Origin: Euglena gracilis
Taxonomy: Eukaryota; Euglenida; Euglenophyceae; Euglenales
Direction: 5' to 3'
NCBI GenBank assembly: GCA_039621445.1
Contig: CP154956.1
Coordinates: 19,371,295-19,435,294, forward strand
Length of the DNA: 64,000 nucleotides
Shown: in pieces, positions 33,565 through 45,699 of the stretch
How positions within the stretch are numbered: position 1 is the first letter of the stretch
How the letters are laid out: every line of letters starts with the position of its first letter
Notes under the pieces: generated by a model
Told to the model about the DNA's origin: nothing
The model's database searches: none
What the model saw: the letters and a program-made list of their open reading frames with translations, nothing else
Position numbers and translations under genes: made by a program

Positions 33565-35461
33565 CTTAGGCGGCCTAACTCGCACTTAGCTTTGAAAGTG
33601 ACTGTAAATTTGCGCCAACGCGCAAATCCCAAAAAAAGTTTGGTTTTCGACCACCGTGGCCTGAGACTCGGGACAGTCTGAAAATAGTGTCTCCCTGCAC
33701 CCGAGGGCCTGGGGACGAAAGCAACGACTAGGAACTCCACGGTCTACGGGCACAGCGCTCCCGGGGCCCAGTGTGCATGAACACAAAGCGGCGGGTGATG
33801 AAACGAGGGTACTCCACTTACTCATTTGCGCTTTGGCGCAAATTTTTGAAATTACAAAAAATAAAACCATTTGCGCTTTGGCGCAAATTTTTGACTTTTT
33901 TGTATTTCAACACGTGGGTGACCATTGCCGCATTTGAACAATGATAACAACTTTTGAGTCAACATGTGTTTCCATTTGCGCCAAAGCGCAATGGGTAGGC
34001 TCATGAAGAATGGAAATTTACGAGTTACCTTGCGCCAAAGCGCAAGTAGAAATACAATTTTTAAAATTGCAAAAGCAACATAGCTTGCGCCGAAGCGCAA
34101 ATATAACTGTTTAAAACTTATCTCACAACGCAGGGAGAGAACAGTCCTGGTAGAGTAAGAACACCAGAGGGGATGGAGCACAAAAATGTTGAACAGGGGG
34201 ACGGAAGCCTACTCTCAGTCACGTTGACTTAAAACTGGTCAACATTGCGCGTCGGCGCAAGAGCCACGTTGCTTTGACAATTTTAAAAGTGTATTTCTAC
34301 TTGCGCTTTGGCGCAATATAACTCTTAAATTTCCATTCTTCATGAGCCTACCCATTGCGCTTTGGCGCAACAGTCATCAAGTTGTATTTTCCATTTTTAT
34401 CACTGCGGGTGGAGAGAGCAGTCCTGGAAGCATCTCATCACCAGAGCGGACAGAGCTCAGGTGGAGGGAAGCCTTGCCTGGGGCAGGAAGCCAACCCCCT
34501 GGTGTGTGAAAGCAACCACCAACTACTTGATATCCAGACGTGCCTTGTCCTAGGCGTTGTAAACCCAACTTCCAGTGCCGGAGGTTCCTCCCACTTGCCT
34601 CGCACTTAAGCGTGCCTGAGGGGCCCTTCTCTTTGGCCGACTTTTAAAAGGTATTTCCTTACCAAGCCCGCACTCTGGCCATGCAGAGAGGGGCCCCCGA
34701 CACACCGTAACACATCAGAGGGACTCCCATAAGCTCAGGGGCTTCTGTTTTAGCTTGCGCTTAAGCGCAAATTTTTAATTTGCGCTTAAGCGCAAGCTAA
34801 AAATTTGCGCTTAAGCGCAAATGTCCACAACCATTGCCTTCTGTGCCCGGCAGTGTGGGGCCTGGCGTTGCTCACCAGACGTTGGGAGAGGTCCCTAGGC
34901 TCGCCCTCAGTCCCCCCAACCCCCCCCCCATCTGGGTAGTTCCCGCTGCACCGCTCCTCGCGCTTCAAGCACCCAGGGATCACAACTTTGTGGCATGCCG
35001 TTTTTTCCAACTTTTCACAACGTGCATGTAGAGTCCACCCTCTGGATGCCTCAGCAGCCAAACTGTTCACAGACATATGACAGAGCCAAAAAAAGCCACA
35101 AAAAGGGCCAATTGTCACCTGGACTGTGTGGTACCATCCGGGGAACACGGTCAAGGCTTCAAAAACAAGGGACTCGCAACGGGGGTTTTGGCACATTTTT
35201 GGGAAAATTCACGTGTCCCGGCGGTCAAACCCAGGGTTTTGGACCTTTTTCAAAATGGTGCACAGGCCGAAAAACACCAAAATTGGGCCTGTTCCCCGGG
35301 TCCCAACATCGGAAAATGATGCACACGCCACCGTGGAGGGTCTCCGCGGAACCAGAGGGTCAAAAGGGTGGGTTCTACCGCCGGGTCTCAAAGAAATCGA
35401 AAATTTGCGCCAAAGCGCAAGCTAAAAATGAAAACCTTAAGTGCGAGTTAGGCCGCCTAAG
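33565..35461. mobile_element. Element B2 (CTTAGG...CCTAAG, 1.9 kb)
   Basis: Second copy of family B. It has the same terminal CTTAGGCGGCCTAACTCGCA and complement, the same orientation as B1, and a 5-bp flanking duplication ACTTT. High similarity to B1 runs through both flanks. About 0.8 kb present in B1 (about 15070-15870) is missing here. Thirteen family-B palindromes are kept, including three TTGCGCTTAAGCGCAA in a row at 34755-34822. No protein is encoded. Confidence 0.9.
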
Positions 35462-37790
35462 ACTTTGGCCTTTGGCTTTCATGATGATCCCTGCAAATTT
35501 GGTGGGGGTCGCCCTCAAACAGAAGCGTCGGTACTGTGGCATTCAGTACCCTGACTCTGTCCAGCAACTTCACACCTCTGGTCAGCTGATGGTCATCCCG
35601 GCTACCCTCCCAACCATCTGCCTGTCGGTCGAGCACGAACTTGGTGCGAGGTCGAAGCCGCCGTCGGAGACACCAAATTCTATGGCCAGTTGGGGTTGGC
35701 TGCAAAGCAAAACCCTTTCAGTCTTCACCGGAAGGTGCACTGAGCAATGCGGTGCATGTCACCGACGTTGAAGAACTGCAGCCACCAGCCCTGCGACCCA
35801 GTCAGGGACGTATGGGAACCCCTAATAGGGGGGTGCGGACCCCCCTCCCGCTTGCCTCAAAACGGTAAGGGTCCGCCGGAAAATTTCGGTCCTGTGGACA
35901 GCTACAGGGCCGGATACCAGGCCAAACTTGTTGAAAAATCCCCCATTTTTTCTTCGAAAAGAAAGACCAAAGTGCTCGTTTTTTGAATGTTTTTGAACAC
36001 TTTTCATGTGGAAAACACCAAAACGTTCAAAAATGTGCCATTTGATGAAAAAGTGAGGGGAAAGGGAAATTTTTATGCAAGAAAATGTTTTCTGCTGTTT
36101 TCAGAACACACCAAGGGGGGCCGCTCCCAACATCTGGAGACGTGTTCCGGACCCCCCCCACCACCTTACTTCCACGGGGGGGGAGCAAGGTCGTACCCAC
36201 CAACCCTACCACCTACCTCAAAACAAGGCTTCCCACAACAAAGGCTTCCCAAACATCATGAACCCAGGGGTACGCCGGGCAACGCTGTGGCTTCTGGGAC
36301 GCACATGCCACCGTGCTAGACCACACTGTCGGTTGCATTGGCTTTGGTGCGCAATGCCATCATTCCTTGAACACAAAAGGGGGCTGTCTGCACCAATGCA
36401 TCCACAAAAATCCCGTGACTGGTATGAGGCAGCTAAATGCCCCCAGATCAGGCTGAAATTGACCAACCCCGGGGGGGGGGGTCTCGGAGTGCCCCTCGGG
36501 GGGGGGGGGGGGGCGGTGCCTGCCTGGTTGTGGGCCAAAAGAGGGCTCAAATTTCCAGGCACATTTGGCCATGCGCCATGCCCCCCCCCGGGAGGGTTGG
36601 GGTCAGATGTGCCTTGGAGTGCCTGCCCAGGCAGGCACCCCCACCGTGGGGTTGGCACCACCTTAAAATTCAGCCTGCCCCAGATAAACACTTTCCTAAA
36701 TTCAGCCAACCAAATTTTCTGTTGGCACCCCCCAACCCAAAAAAGAACCCACAGAATGAGTTGAAACCCTTGAAAATAGTCGTGGGCCTGACCTTTTGGC
36801 CAAGGGCAAAATCTTTGGCCGTGGACTGATCCGTGTCACACTAAGAGGCCAAATTCCACCCACCCATTCTAAAACCCACAAAGGCCAGAGGGGTACAAGA
36901 TAAATGAAACAATAGCCCCAACTTTCCACTTTCGAAGCTGGTCAGCACTTCATAAAACAATCGGCATTTTTTTCAAGAAAAGCACAAAAGGTCCTGTTCC
37001 CTCACCCATTTTGCAAAGAGAGTTAAGCATACAGAACTGGAATGCAAAAGACAAGGGGGAAGAGTGGGGTATTAAGTGAGCGGGGAGGAGGGGGGGTGGT
37101 CTGGACGCCCCAGAGGGGGGGGGGGGGTTGGACCACCCCCCTCCCCCTGTGCAAAAAAAAGTTTTCTGTTGCAAAGTGAAGGGGGAAAATAATTGGCATT
37201 GAAAAAAGCCCCCAAAACCGCGTTTTGCGCAATTTTTTTTAAAAAATCATAGTCACAGCATACACCAAACTTTTCATGTTCTCCGGCACGAAGCGTCAGA
37301 AAAGTTTTTGGGGGGTTCTGAAGGGGGATCCCAGACCCACGCCCTCAGTCCAAAGGGGGGAGGGGGGGGTCTGGACCCCCCCCCCTGGGGGGACACCCCC
37401 TACCTCCCCCTTTGCAAAACCACCGCTCATTTAATACCCTGGGGAAGGGGTGCCCTACAAACTCACGCGGGGTGAACTGAATGCATGAACAAAGGAACAG
37501 AAATACGAAGATCAACAGGCATCTCATGACAATATTGGTGCCAGCTCGATTGCAGATGCACACCAATCTCTCGAGCCTGCAGAGAAAAGGGGAAATTTTG
37601 AAAAATTGAAAAAAATAGGGTGAAAGAGGAGCTGAGGAAATAAGATTTTGGCAGCATGGGATCGAAAAATATGCAGGCCCACCCTTCTGCTGTCCACATG
37701 CATGTTCATGTTCATGACCGTGGAGATTGGTTGTAATAACAGATGCTGTTGCAAGTTTTGTTCACAACATACACAATTGGTTCACACAAT
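35462..37790. other. Spacer with weak open frames
   Basis: 35462-35780 has ordinary composition with a minus frame of about 80 codons (RTKFVLDRQADGWEGSRDDH and on) that I cannot assign. 36100-37400 holds C-rich element fragments with poly-G runs. 37490-37790 is AT-rich. Nothing is supported as a gene. Confidence 0.3.
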
Positions 37791-38243
37791 AAACCCCCCC
37801 CAAAAAATAAGACCCCCCCAAAAATAAGACCCCCCCCTGGGCCGATCGAGCAAAAATCCAAAAATAAGACCCCCCCCCCCCATAAATAAGACCCCCCCTG
37901 ACGGCGCGAAGCGCCGGGGACGGTGAAAATTTTCCCTGAGAAATTGCCAAAAACCCAAATTTCACACACAAAAATGATGAAATTTCAAAAAATTTCAGAT
38001 TCTTGAAGTGCAAAAAACATGCTAAATGTCAACTTACACAAATTTACACATGGCGCGAAGCGCCGAAGGAAAATTTTTAGTGTTTTTGGGAACCTGAAAA
38101 ATGATGCTTTTTTTCGGGCCCGGGTCGGTCGAGAAAAAATCCAAAAATAAGACCCCCCCCAAAAATAAGACCCCCCCCTGGAGGTTTCCAGCAACGGACC
38201 CAAAAATAAGATCCGGGTCTTATTTTTTGGGGGGGGCGGGTAC
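37791..38243. mobile_element. C-rich inverted-repeat element, word AATAAGAC, copy 2
   Basis: Near-identical in order to 20391-20835: ATAAACCCCCCCCAAAAAAT at the left, TATTTTTTGGGGGGGGCGGG at the right, the AATAAGACCCCC word about seven times, and two GCGCGAAGCGC palindromes (37903, 38052). Differences are mainly C-run lengths and scattered substitutions. Non-coding. Confidence 0.8.
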
Positions 38244-38519
38244 AAAAATCACAAAAAATATTTTGTGGACACAAAAAAACCATCTGTGGAACAGAACCTC
38301 ATGACATCTTTCAGAATTATTCTGAACAATCTCGACAAAATTTTGAGACTGTAGGGGAAAATATTTGGACAGGCATTATGAAGGGGAAAATGGATGGGGC
38401 TGAAAAGCTTTGACAAACGGTGCCCCGAGTGTCCTCTGTGTGGCTAATGGGGTGCAAGCATTTCAAAAGGTCATGATGCATTTTTTTAATTTGGTATACC
38501 GCCCCCCTATGTCCAACGC

Positions 38520-38885
38520 TCAGTAACCTCTGTCCTCCAATAGGGTTGTGACCAAAAAGGTGTCCTCTCTGGGGGGGGTGGTCGTTGGACAAGGGGTTAA
38601 AATAAAAAGTCGGCGGGTACCCACGACCTGCCACCACCCCTCAAAAGCCAAATTTTTCCTTCCGGCGCTCCGAACCGAAAATTTTGGGCAATTGTGACAA
38701 ACCTTTGTCCAAAAAAAAAAATGCCAAAAACGGCATTTTGGACAATTTTTGGCCAATTTTGGGTGCAAAAGTATTCGGCTCGGCGCTTTGCACCCGGAGT
38801 CAAAAATTTGGCCAAACCTCTGAAAAGGTGTCCTCCAACCGGAGGGGGGGGGTTGTTGTCATAGAGGGTCATTGGACATGGGGGC
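38520..38885. repeat. 'GGAGGACACC...TTGGACA' element
   Basis: The words ACCAAAAAGGTGTCCTCT and GTCGTTGGACAAGGGGT at the left are mirrored at the right by GGTGTCCTCCAACCGGAGG and GGTCATTGGACATGGGG. Partial copies of the same words occur at 39600-39680, 40750-40810 and 47160-47230. They look like a further C-rich family; full ends are not resolved. Confidence 0.55.
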
Positions 38886-39009
38886 ACATGGGACATTCAA
38901 ACATTTTCAAATCTTTCGCTGCATCATCTTGATTCCTTTCCCGGGCCTGATTGATTTTTTTTCAATAATAATAATAACAACAACAACAATTCAATAATAA
39001 TTCAATAAG

Positions 39010-39032
39010 AAGAAGAAGAAGAAGAAGAAGAA
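39010..39032 (+). repeat. (GAA)n trinucleotide repeat
   Basis: Seven to eight AGA/GAA units after a short (ATA)/(ACA) stretch, in AT-rich DNA. Confidence 0.9.
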
Positions 39033-39702
39033 AAATATTTTTCAAATCGAAAAATCATTACATGATCCAACCAGAAATGATCGAGTTTGCATTTTTGTGT
39101 GTTTTTGTGATGTGAGAGGACGCTCTAAATAAAACATTTTTGAATAAAATGCATAAAAGAGTTTTCATTTTGTGCCAAGTTGTCTGGATGATAAATTTAA
39201 AAAAAATGAATTTCAACTCAAAAAAAGGTTCATGAGTCTTCATGCATCATTGGACTCTCATACTCTTTCAGTAACTTTGATTTCACTTTTTGACAATACA
39301 CTTTCTTTTTTAAATGTCCGCAAGTGAACCATAAAAAGTCCTTTGGTGTCAATGCCTGTACTTTTCCCACCTGTTCTTGAGAGAAAATGCACTGCCATAA
39401 TTTGTGTGGATGCATACCTCTGAACCTGTGCGGTCGGGGATGGTCTCCTCCTCTGCAGCAAAGATAGGAGGAAAGACCAACCAACAAAAAAATACTCCAA
39501 TCCAACAATCCAGAAGAAATTCTTCTCACCTTTTAACCTTTGAGAAAACAGTCAGAAGCTCTTGAGACGTCAATTCAAACCTCCACCTATCTGACCGGGG
39601 GTGGTCGTTGGACACAGGGTTGTGACCAAAAAGGTGTCCTCTGATGGAGGGGGGGGGAAGTCACTGGACAAGGGGTCAAAAAAAAGTCGGTGGGTAAACC
39701 CT

Positions 39703-40077
39703 CCCCCCAAATAATACCCCCCAAATAATACCCGAAATCGGCCGCCGAAATAATACCCCCTCCCCTGGTTTCGGGCCAAAGGCCCAGATTTTGACCTGAA
39801 AATGTAGGTAAAAATCACAATTTCTGACAACAAATAACAAAAAAATCGATTTTTCTGGATCATCTGGCCTCCAAAAAAAATGCTAAATTTCATGAGAAAG
39901 TACAAGAAATGACCCCAAAGGGGTTTGGACGCTATTTTGGCTCAGACGGAACTTCGAAAAATTTCGAAATTTTTTGGGAAATAATACCTCCCCCAAATAA
40001 TACCCCCCCCCTTGGGCTGGGACTTCGGATGAAAAAATAATACTCCGGGGGGGGGGTATTATTTGGGGGGGTTTACC
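39703..40077. mobile_element. C-rich inverted-repeat element, word AATAATAC
   Basis: The ends are GTAAACCCTCCCCCCAAATA and, inverted, TATTTGGGGGGGTTTAC. AATAATAC plus C-run (or its complement) occurs about six times near the ends. The core includes TGGGCTGGGACTTCGGATGA and 'TTTCGGGCCAAAGGCCC'. A sister copy is at 49797-50205. Confidence 0.8.
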
Positions 40078-40119
40078 AGGAATTTTTTACCGACCGGGGG
40101 GGGTGCTATAAACCGCACC

Positions 40120-40145
40120 CAGGGGTTTTTTTTAGTCGTGGACCC

Positions 40146-40176
<31 letters not shown>

Positions 40177-40395
40177 TCCGGCCGAGCTCCCCCCCCCCGG
40201 AGGGGTCCCCCCGGAGGGGGGTTTGATATACTTTTCGGTGCCAAAGGCGCCAAAAAAAATTGAAAAAGTTCTATTTTTAGCACTTTTTGCGATTTTCGGC
40301 CATTTTTGGTGGGCCCCCGTGACCCCCCCGGGGGGGCCCAGGGGGTGGGTGGGTGGGGGGAACCCCCCTCCCCCCTGTCTTAAAAAAAACCCCTG
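40120..40395. mobile_element. CAGGGG...CCCCTG element with perfect 8-bp duplication ACCGCACC
   Basis: The ends are CAGGGGTTTTTTTTAG and TTAAAAAAAACCCCTG. ACCGCACC is repeated exactly at 40112-40119 and 40396-40403. The interior is mostly a G-run of more than 30 bases, 'TTTTCGGTGCCAAAGGCGCC' and 'GCACTTTTTGCGATTTTCGG'. It starts about 40 bases from the AATAATAC element. Confidence 0.92.
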
Positions 40396-41744
40396 ACCGC
40401 ACCACTGTTTACGTGAGGGGGGCCCCCCCTCCTAGACTGCAGGGGGGTCCGACCCATCCTCACCTGCCCTTATATTGAACCCCCCAGTCGACGAAGCCCG
40501 ATAGGTTGAAAAAAGGGCAGTGACTCCGAATCTCGGGCACATGATTTCCGAATTTTTTCGCACGGTTTGCTGTTGTTGTTTTTTTGTGAGCTGTTTTTGC
40601 AGGTTGGACTCTAGATCATTTTCTGTTCTGGGTCGTCAGGAGAGAGAAATGCCAAGAGCTTTTCCTAGCCAGCCAAGTATAATCATTGAATCGAGCCAGT
40701 GGTTGTTGGGCTTCCATCATACCCCCCCTCCCCGCCCTGCCCCTGTTTCCAACAACTCCCCTATGTCCAACAACCCCTCCCCCCCCCGGTTGGAGGACAC
40801 CTTTTCAGAGGTTTGGCAAAATTTTTGGTCCCAGCTCAAAGCGCCGGGCCGAAAATTTTTGCCCTCAAAATCAGCCAAAGATTGGCAAAATGCCGTTTTG
40901 GGCGCCTTTTGAACAAAAATTTGATAAAATTGCCCAAAATTTTTGGCTTAAAGCGCCAGAAGGAAAACTGTGGCTTTTTTGGGGGTCTCAGGTGCCCACC
41001 AGGCCTTTTTTTAGTCGGGTGCCTACCCCACGGGGGGGGGGCTAGGGGCAGCCACCCTATGGTACCCCATCTGACCCCTGGGGTTGGGTTTTTGGGGGTG
41101 CCTGCACATAGCAGCACCCCCCTCCAACCGGCCTGGAAAAGGCCATTTTCCATGAAAATTTTCTGGGTCCCCCCGGACCCCCCCCTCCCCGGGGGGTGTG
41201 CCTGCTAAGGGCAGACATTTACGTTGAGTTTGATTGAAAAAAAATACATATCAGAAATGTAACCCCCCTTACAAATAATACTATGTTATTTTTTGACCCA
41301 AGGTCCCGGCCAAGGGGAGTGTCATTTGGGGAGGAGGGTTCTTATTTGGGGGGAGAATTCGCTGTGAGCTGATTCTGGCTTCAGCACTGCAGCCACTGAT
41401 AGGCAGGGCATATAAACAAAAGAGATTCTCGTCCCAGAAAATCAATGAAAAAAAATGGAAAAATGGACAAAATGACAATTTTTTTGGCAAAATGGGTCGA
41501 CTTCGGGGAAAAAAGTGATTTCTGGTGTCCTTGGACCATCGTCCATCACCCAAAAACGTCAAACAATGCGTTTTTCAGCTTCCTGATTTTGCCCCCGTTC
41601 GACCCCAGATCGGCTGTTGGCCGTCCCTGTGCCCAAGGGTGGTCCTTAAGGGGCGGTCCTTTGGAGAAAAAAACTTCCCGTCCCTTATGGACCACCCTGC
41701 TGATGGGCTCGTAATTTGGTTTGAGGCTCCCGCGGACAAAATTC

Positions 41745-41960
41745 AGGGGGGGAATGATATCGGAGGCCTTCGGAAAAATTGCCGGATAATTGCAGGAAAA
41801 TTGCGGAAAATTTGCGGAAAATTGTGGGAAAATTGTGCAATAAAAACTGCGTGTTTTTTTATTGCGGTTTCGGGTATTAGCACACTTCTGGTGAAGAGGA
41901 CTTAGAAAAACTTTGGTGCTTTTTGTAACTTTGGGAACAATCTGATTCTGGAAGTATGGA
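41745..41960. repeat. Repeat shared with 52783-53060
   Basis: Both begin GATATCGGAGGCCTTC, followed by runs of GAAAATTGCGG, 'ATTGCGGTTTCGGG' and 'ACACTTCTG'. A further 'TTTGGGAACA...CTGATTTTGGAA' similarity follows downstream. The second copy is in a P450 intron. Non-coding. Confidence 0.65.
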
Positions 41961-42479
41961 ATTTCTTGGGTGAAAAATCCAAAGATGGAAGAAAATTTAC
42001 GAAAACAATGGCATCAGGTAAAAACTAAAAAGATTGGGAGGTCGGCTGGCAAAAAATGAACTGGGTCTCATTTTTGAGTTTGGTACTGAAAAACTTCAAA
42101 GGGTGTCTTGTTTGGGAGGGAGCCTAATGTTTGAATTTCAGGGTGTAAAAATTACTTGTCAAAATTTCCAAATTCGAATTTCAGGAGCCGAAATGGTGAA
42201 TTCTCTCCAAAGCCAAAATGATGCAAAGTATGAATTTTTACCAATTTGAACATGGCACAGAGCACAACAGGAAAATTTGCATTCGTTTTTTCAGTTGCTC
42301 GGGATCCGGGATGGCCATGCTCCTCCTGGGGGATCTTTATGATCTTTGGATTTTTTGCTTGGTCGGCCCCGAGGGGGGTCTGGTTTTGGGGGATCTAATT
42401 TGATAGGGGCCTCATTCCGCATGTCTACCCTGCCAACTGTAGCACATACTCTTCACACACGGATCAGAGGACTATCCTT

Positions 42480-42563
42480 GAAGTGCGGGGAAAAATGCCC
42501 ACGTGCAATCGGAGGACACACGTCATCACGCCGAGTCCGCCAGTCACGGCTGTGGTTCCCGTC

Positions 42564-42599
<36 letters not shown>

Positions 42600-43065
42600 G
42601 TCGGGGCCTCGATGGGCGGCTCCGGGAGCCAGCACCCGCCCCCAGCCTACCCGACACCCGACACGAACCCGGAAATCTGGGCTGGACGGAAAAAAAAAGC
42701 GGACCTCGGAAAACAGCATCTTTTTGAAAAAGGGCAAGAACCAAAGGCCAACAAAGAAGGGTGCTAAAATGCCTCTTTGGCCGCTTTTGGGCAATCTTTG
42801 ACCTGTCGCACGGAAACTTTGGGGGGAACCTTTGTTTCGCTCTCTTTCGGCCTTTCCTCACCGACGCCCCGGCTACCGCCGTCCGAGCTGTCGGCGTGGC
42901 TGCGGCGGCCTCCGCGGATGTTGCTGTGGTTGCCTTCGGGGCTGTTGCCGAGGCTCCTGTCGGGCCTGAGGCCCCCGCTCCTGTGCGGGTGGCCGGGGTG
43001 GGCCAATACTCATCGCTTCCAGACCCCAGGGAGAAGGGGGATGCAAGCTGGACCCTGAAAGAACG
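42480..43065 (+). CDS. Candidate Ala/Val/Pro-rich coding segments with a (GCT)n tract
   Basis: Two GC-rich islands without poly-G. Around 42540-42690 one plus frame gives PSPPVTAVVPVV, then a poly-alanine from about eleven GCT units (42566-42600), then GASMGGSGSQHPPPAYPTPD. Around 42860-43060 a plus frame gives ATAVRAVGVAAAASADVAVV and EAPVGPEAPAPVRVAGVG. Low-complexity composition makes a family call impossible. They could be exons of one gene or chance open frames in GC-rich DNA. Confidence 0.3.
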
Positions 43066-43196
43066 CAACGCAGAAAAAAAGCAAAAAAAAACCTGGAAAA
43101 TATTCAAATTCCGCCAAAAATTCAAAAAAAAACTCAAAAAAAAGTTGAAAAAAGTTTAAAATTTGTCAAATTAACCAAAAGCAAAAAATGGCGAAA

Positions 43197-43442
43197 AATA
43201 AACCCCCCCCATTTAAACCGACCCGTCAGTTTAGGACTTTTGGGTTGGCGGAAATCCTGGAGGGCTGGAGGGGGTCGGTTTGGGAGGGGGGTCGGTTTCA
43301 GAGGGTGACTGATTGTGCATGTTTGTCAAGCAACTTGCCATGGGTCGGGATTTATTTCTGCTTTTGGTTCAAATTCTGCAATGGGTCGGTTTGGAAGGAT
43401 ACGTCGGTTCACGAGGGGGGTCGGTTTAAATGGGGGGGTTAA
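43197..43442. mobile_element. C-rich inverted-repeat element, word TTTAAACCGAC
   Basis: The ends are AATAAACCCCCCCCATTTAA and, inverted, TTAAATGGGGGGGTTAA. GGTCGGTTT or its complement occurs about six times. Same plan as the AATAAGAC and AATAATAC elements, but with a different word. Confidence 0.75.
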
Positions 43443-44504
43443 CGCGCTTGCGTTTCCGCTCCTCCTGGGAGCTTCCGCTTTCAAAAACCAGTTAATCGCG
43501 TTTTGGGAACCAGTCAGTCAGGGAGTCAGGGTGGGGAGTCAGGGAGGGGGGGGGGAGGGCATCGGTCAATCCAGCCGCTTGGCCCAACGGAGCCAATCAA
43601 TTTGAACAAATTTGTTCAAACCTCTGCAATGGCTTCAGCGTCGGGCAACTTCCATTCAATTCTGGCCGACCTGGGGGGGGGGGTCGGAGCCAAAGGCCAC
43701 ACGGGTGCTTTGGAGGACACAATTGGTCGCCCCGGAGGGGGGGGGGCTAAGCAGTGGCATGGGCGGGCCCCCTCGGGGTCGTGGCGGCGGCGCGGCTGGG
43801 ACTGGGGGCCGCGGCTCCCACGGGGGCGGGGGTGGTGGTTCACTTCGGCGGTGTTGCTGAGAGGGGAGAGGGGGGGGGGGGGGGGAATGTGGGACGGTGG
43901 TGCTCCCAAAAAACAGCGGCTGGTTCCGGGGCTCAGAAAAGCACTGGAGGAGCCTGGAAAGGAAGAGCACTGCCAGGAGGCGAGGCCGGCTGGGCAATGC
44001 CCTCCTTTGTCGCTGGGCTGGAACGAGTTTGCCAAAACCTCAGATGAGCAAATAATTTTCCACAATTTGAGCCAAAAAAAAAAATCAGGAAATGCAAGAA
44101 TGTCAACAAAAGCAAAATACTTCCCCTTGTGGAAATGACGACCGTTTTCAATGGTCGGATTTGACTGTTTTCCGGGTTCGTTCAGACGGACAGCAAAAGA
44201 CGATGCAAAGGGCACATCAGGCATCAGTGGCTCAGCACAGCAGCCTCTTCACACAGAAGGATGGGGAATGCTTGCTTCGACCTCAAAAGGTCGACTGATG
44301 AAGAAGAGTATGCTTACAGAGAGAACAAAAATCAACATTTCAACTTCTGAAATTTTTGCTCAAATTATCTCCTAATGACCCGCCAAACAATAAAACCCCT
44401 CTACACCACACCATTGCTACCGACTGGGGGGGGGGGGGGCTCACTTTCCATTTTCAAAAAAAAAAAGTCACCAAAAACCAGTCACCCACTTGTTGGTCAC
44501 TTTA

Positions 44505-45695
44505 TTAGGCGGCGCAAATTGCCCAACCAATTTTTGCGTTTTTTGACGTTTTTTTGGCTGTTTTAAAACCCCCCTAAAAGGGCACAAAATTTTTGGTTCA
44601 TAGGAGTGTGTGGCAGCTTTGGGCAAAAATTTTATGAAAGTGATTTTGCGCGGTATTCCGCTTAAAGGATTTACAATTGCATGTGAATTGTGTGAGTTGG
44701 GGGTGTACTAGAAATGTTTGAAATGGGTCGAAAAACACTGACTTTGAATGGGTGTGACACGGGGCTGTGTCTTCATGGTTTATGTTAATAACAGTATTTG
44801 AGAAACGAATAAATATTGCAAGCGTACGCGGATAACGGCCTAAAATGAAACAAGAGGTGACAGACGACAGATTTATATGTTTAGGCGGTTATCCGTGTAG
44901 AAGGAACTGTTACGCGGATTACCGCCTAAAAGTGAAAACAAAGCATGGTACACGGATTACCGCTAACCGTAAGCCAAGCACTTGATGATTGGTAGGAGGG
45001 AATCGCCTGCTGTGTGTGTATACGTGGTGAGGTTTTGGCGAACTGGTGTAGGCGGGAATCCATCTGGGAGTAAAGAAGAAACAATGGCGGTGTCCTTGGC
45101 GTTGCCCTCACCCCCCCCCCTGTGTCGAGACTGGCATAGGCCAGGTGCCATTGCCTGCTGGGGTCTCTGGAATGGGGGACAGTAACACCACGGCCAATGG
45201 TAGCTGGAGAACTCCCTGACAACGTGAGCAGGTGCCACGCAATGATATCCTGCCCTCGCCAACGCTCTTGGATAGAAAGAGGTTCTTGTCTAAAACGGCC
45301 CAAAAACAAAAAAAGAAGCAACTGGTTTATGAAACTCTGCACTCGCAGCATGTATGAGCCAAAACCCACAAAGTCTTTCCGCCACCAACAATTTTGTTTC
45401 AGGCGGTTAACCGCCTGACCATTTCCACATTAATTTAAAAACACCATTGAGGAGTTGGTATGGGGTGGGTGGGGACCAAGAGACGACGTAGGCAGTTATC
45501 TGCTTAAAACAAAATGCAGAACACCCGCTCAGGAGGCCAACAAGCTGACTTGTCACACTTGAGCACTGAGGCCTGATCTCCTTTTATGAGTTCGGATGGA
45601 AACGGGGTTTGCACAGACACAACTACTGAGATGGGGGGGGGGGGGATATCAGCTGTGAGGTCAGAGAAGTCAGGCGGAAAACCGCCTGGCCGGGT
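44505..45695. mobile_element. Element C (TTAGGCGGCGC end, palindrome GCGG-N4-CCGC)
   Basis: The left end TTAGGCGGCGCAAATTG (44505-44521) resembles the left ends of B and E (CTTAGGCGGC). Eight copies of a palindrome, AGGCGG-N4-CCGCCT or shorter, lie at about 44648, 44828, 44883, 44912, 44950, 45408, 45488 and 45672. No CCTAAG right end is visible, so it may be truncated or overwritten after 45695. No protein recognised. Confidence 0.6.
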
Positions 45696-45699
45696 TAAG

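Noticed and set aside
43503-44224. Gly-rich plus frame and Pro-rich minus frame
   Set aside because: Driven by GGGG/CCCC tracts. No boundary or motif supports an exon, although part of 43.6-44.0 kb is GC-rich.
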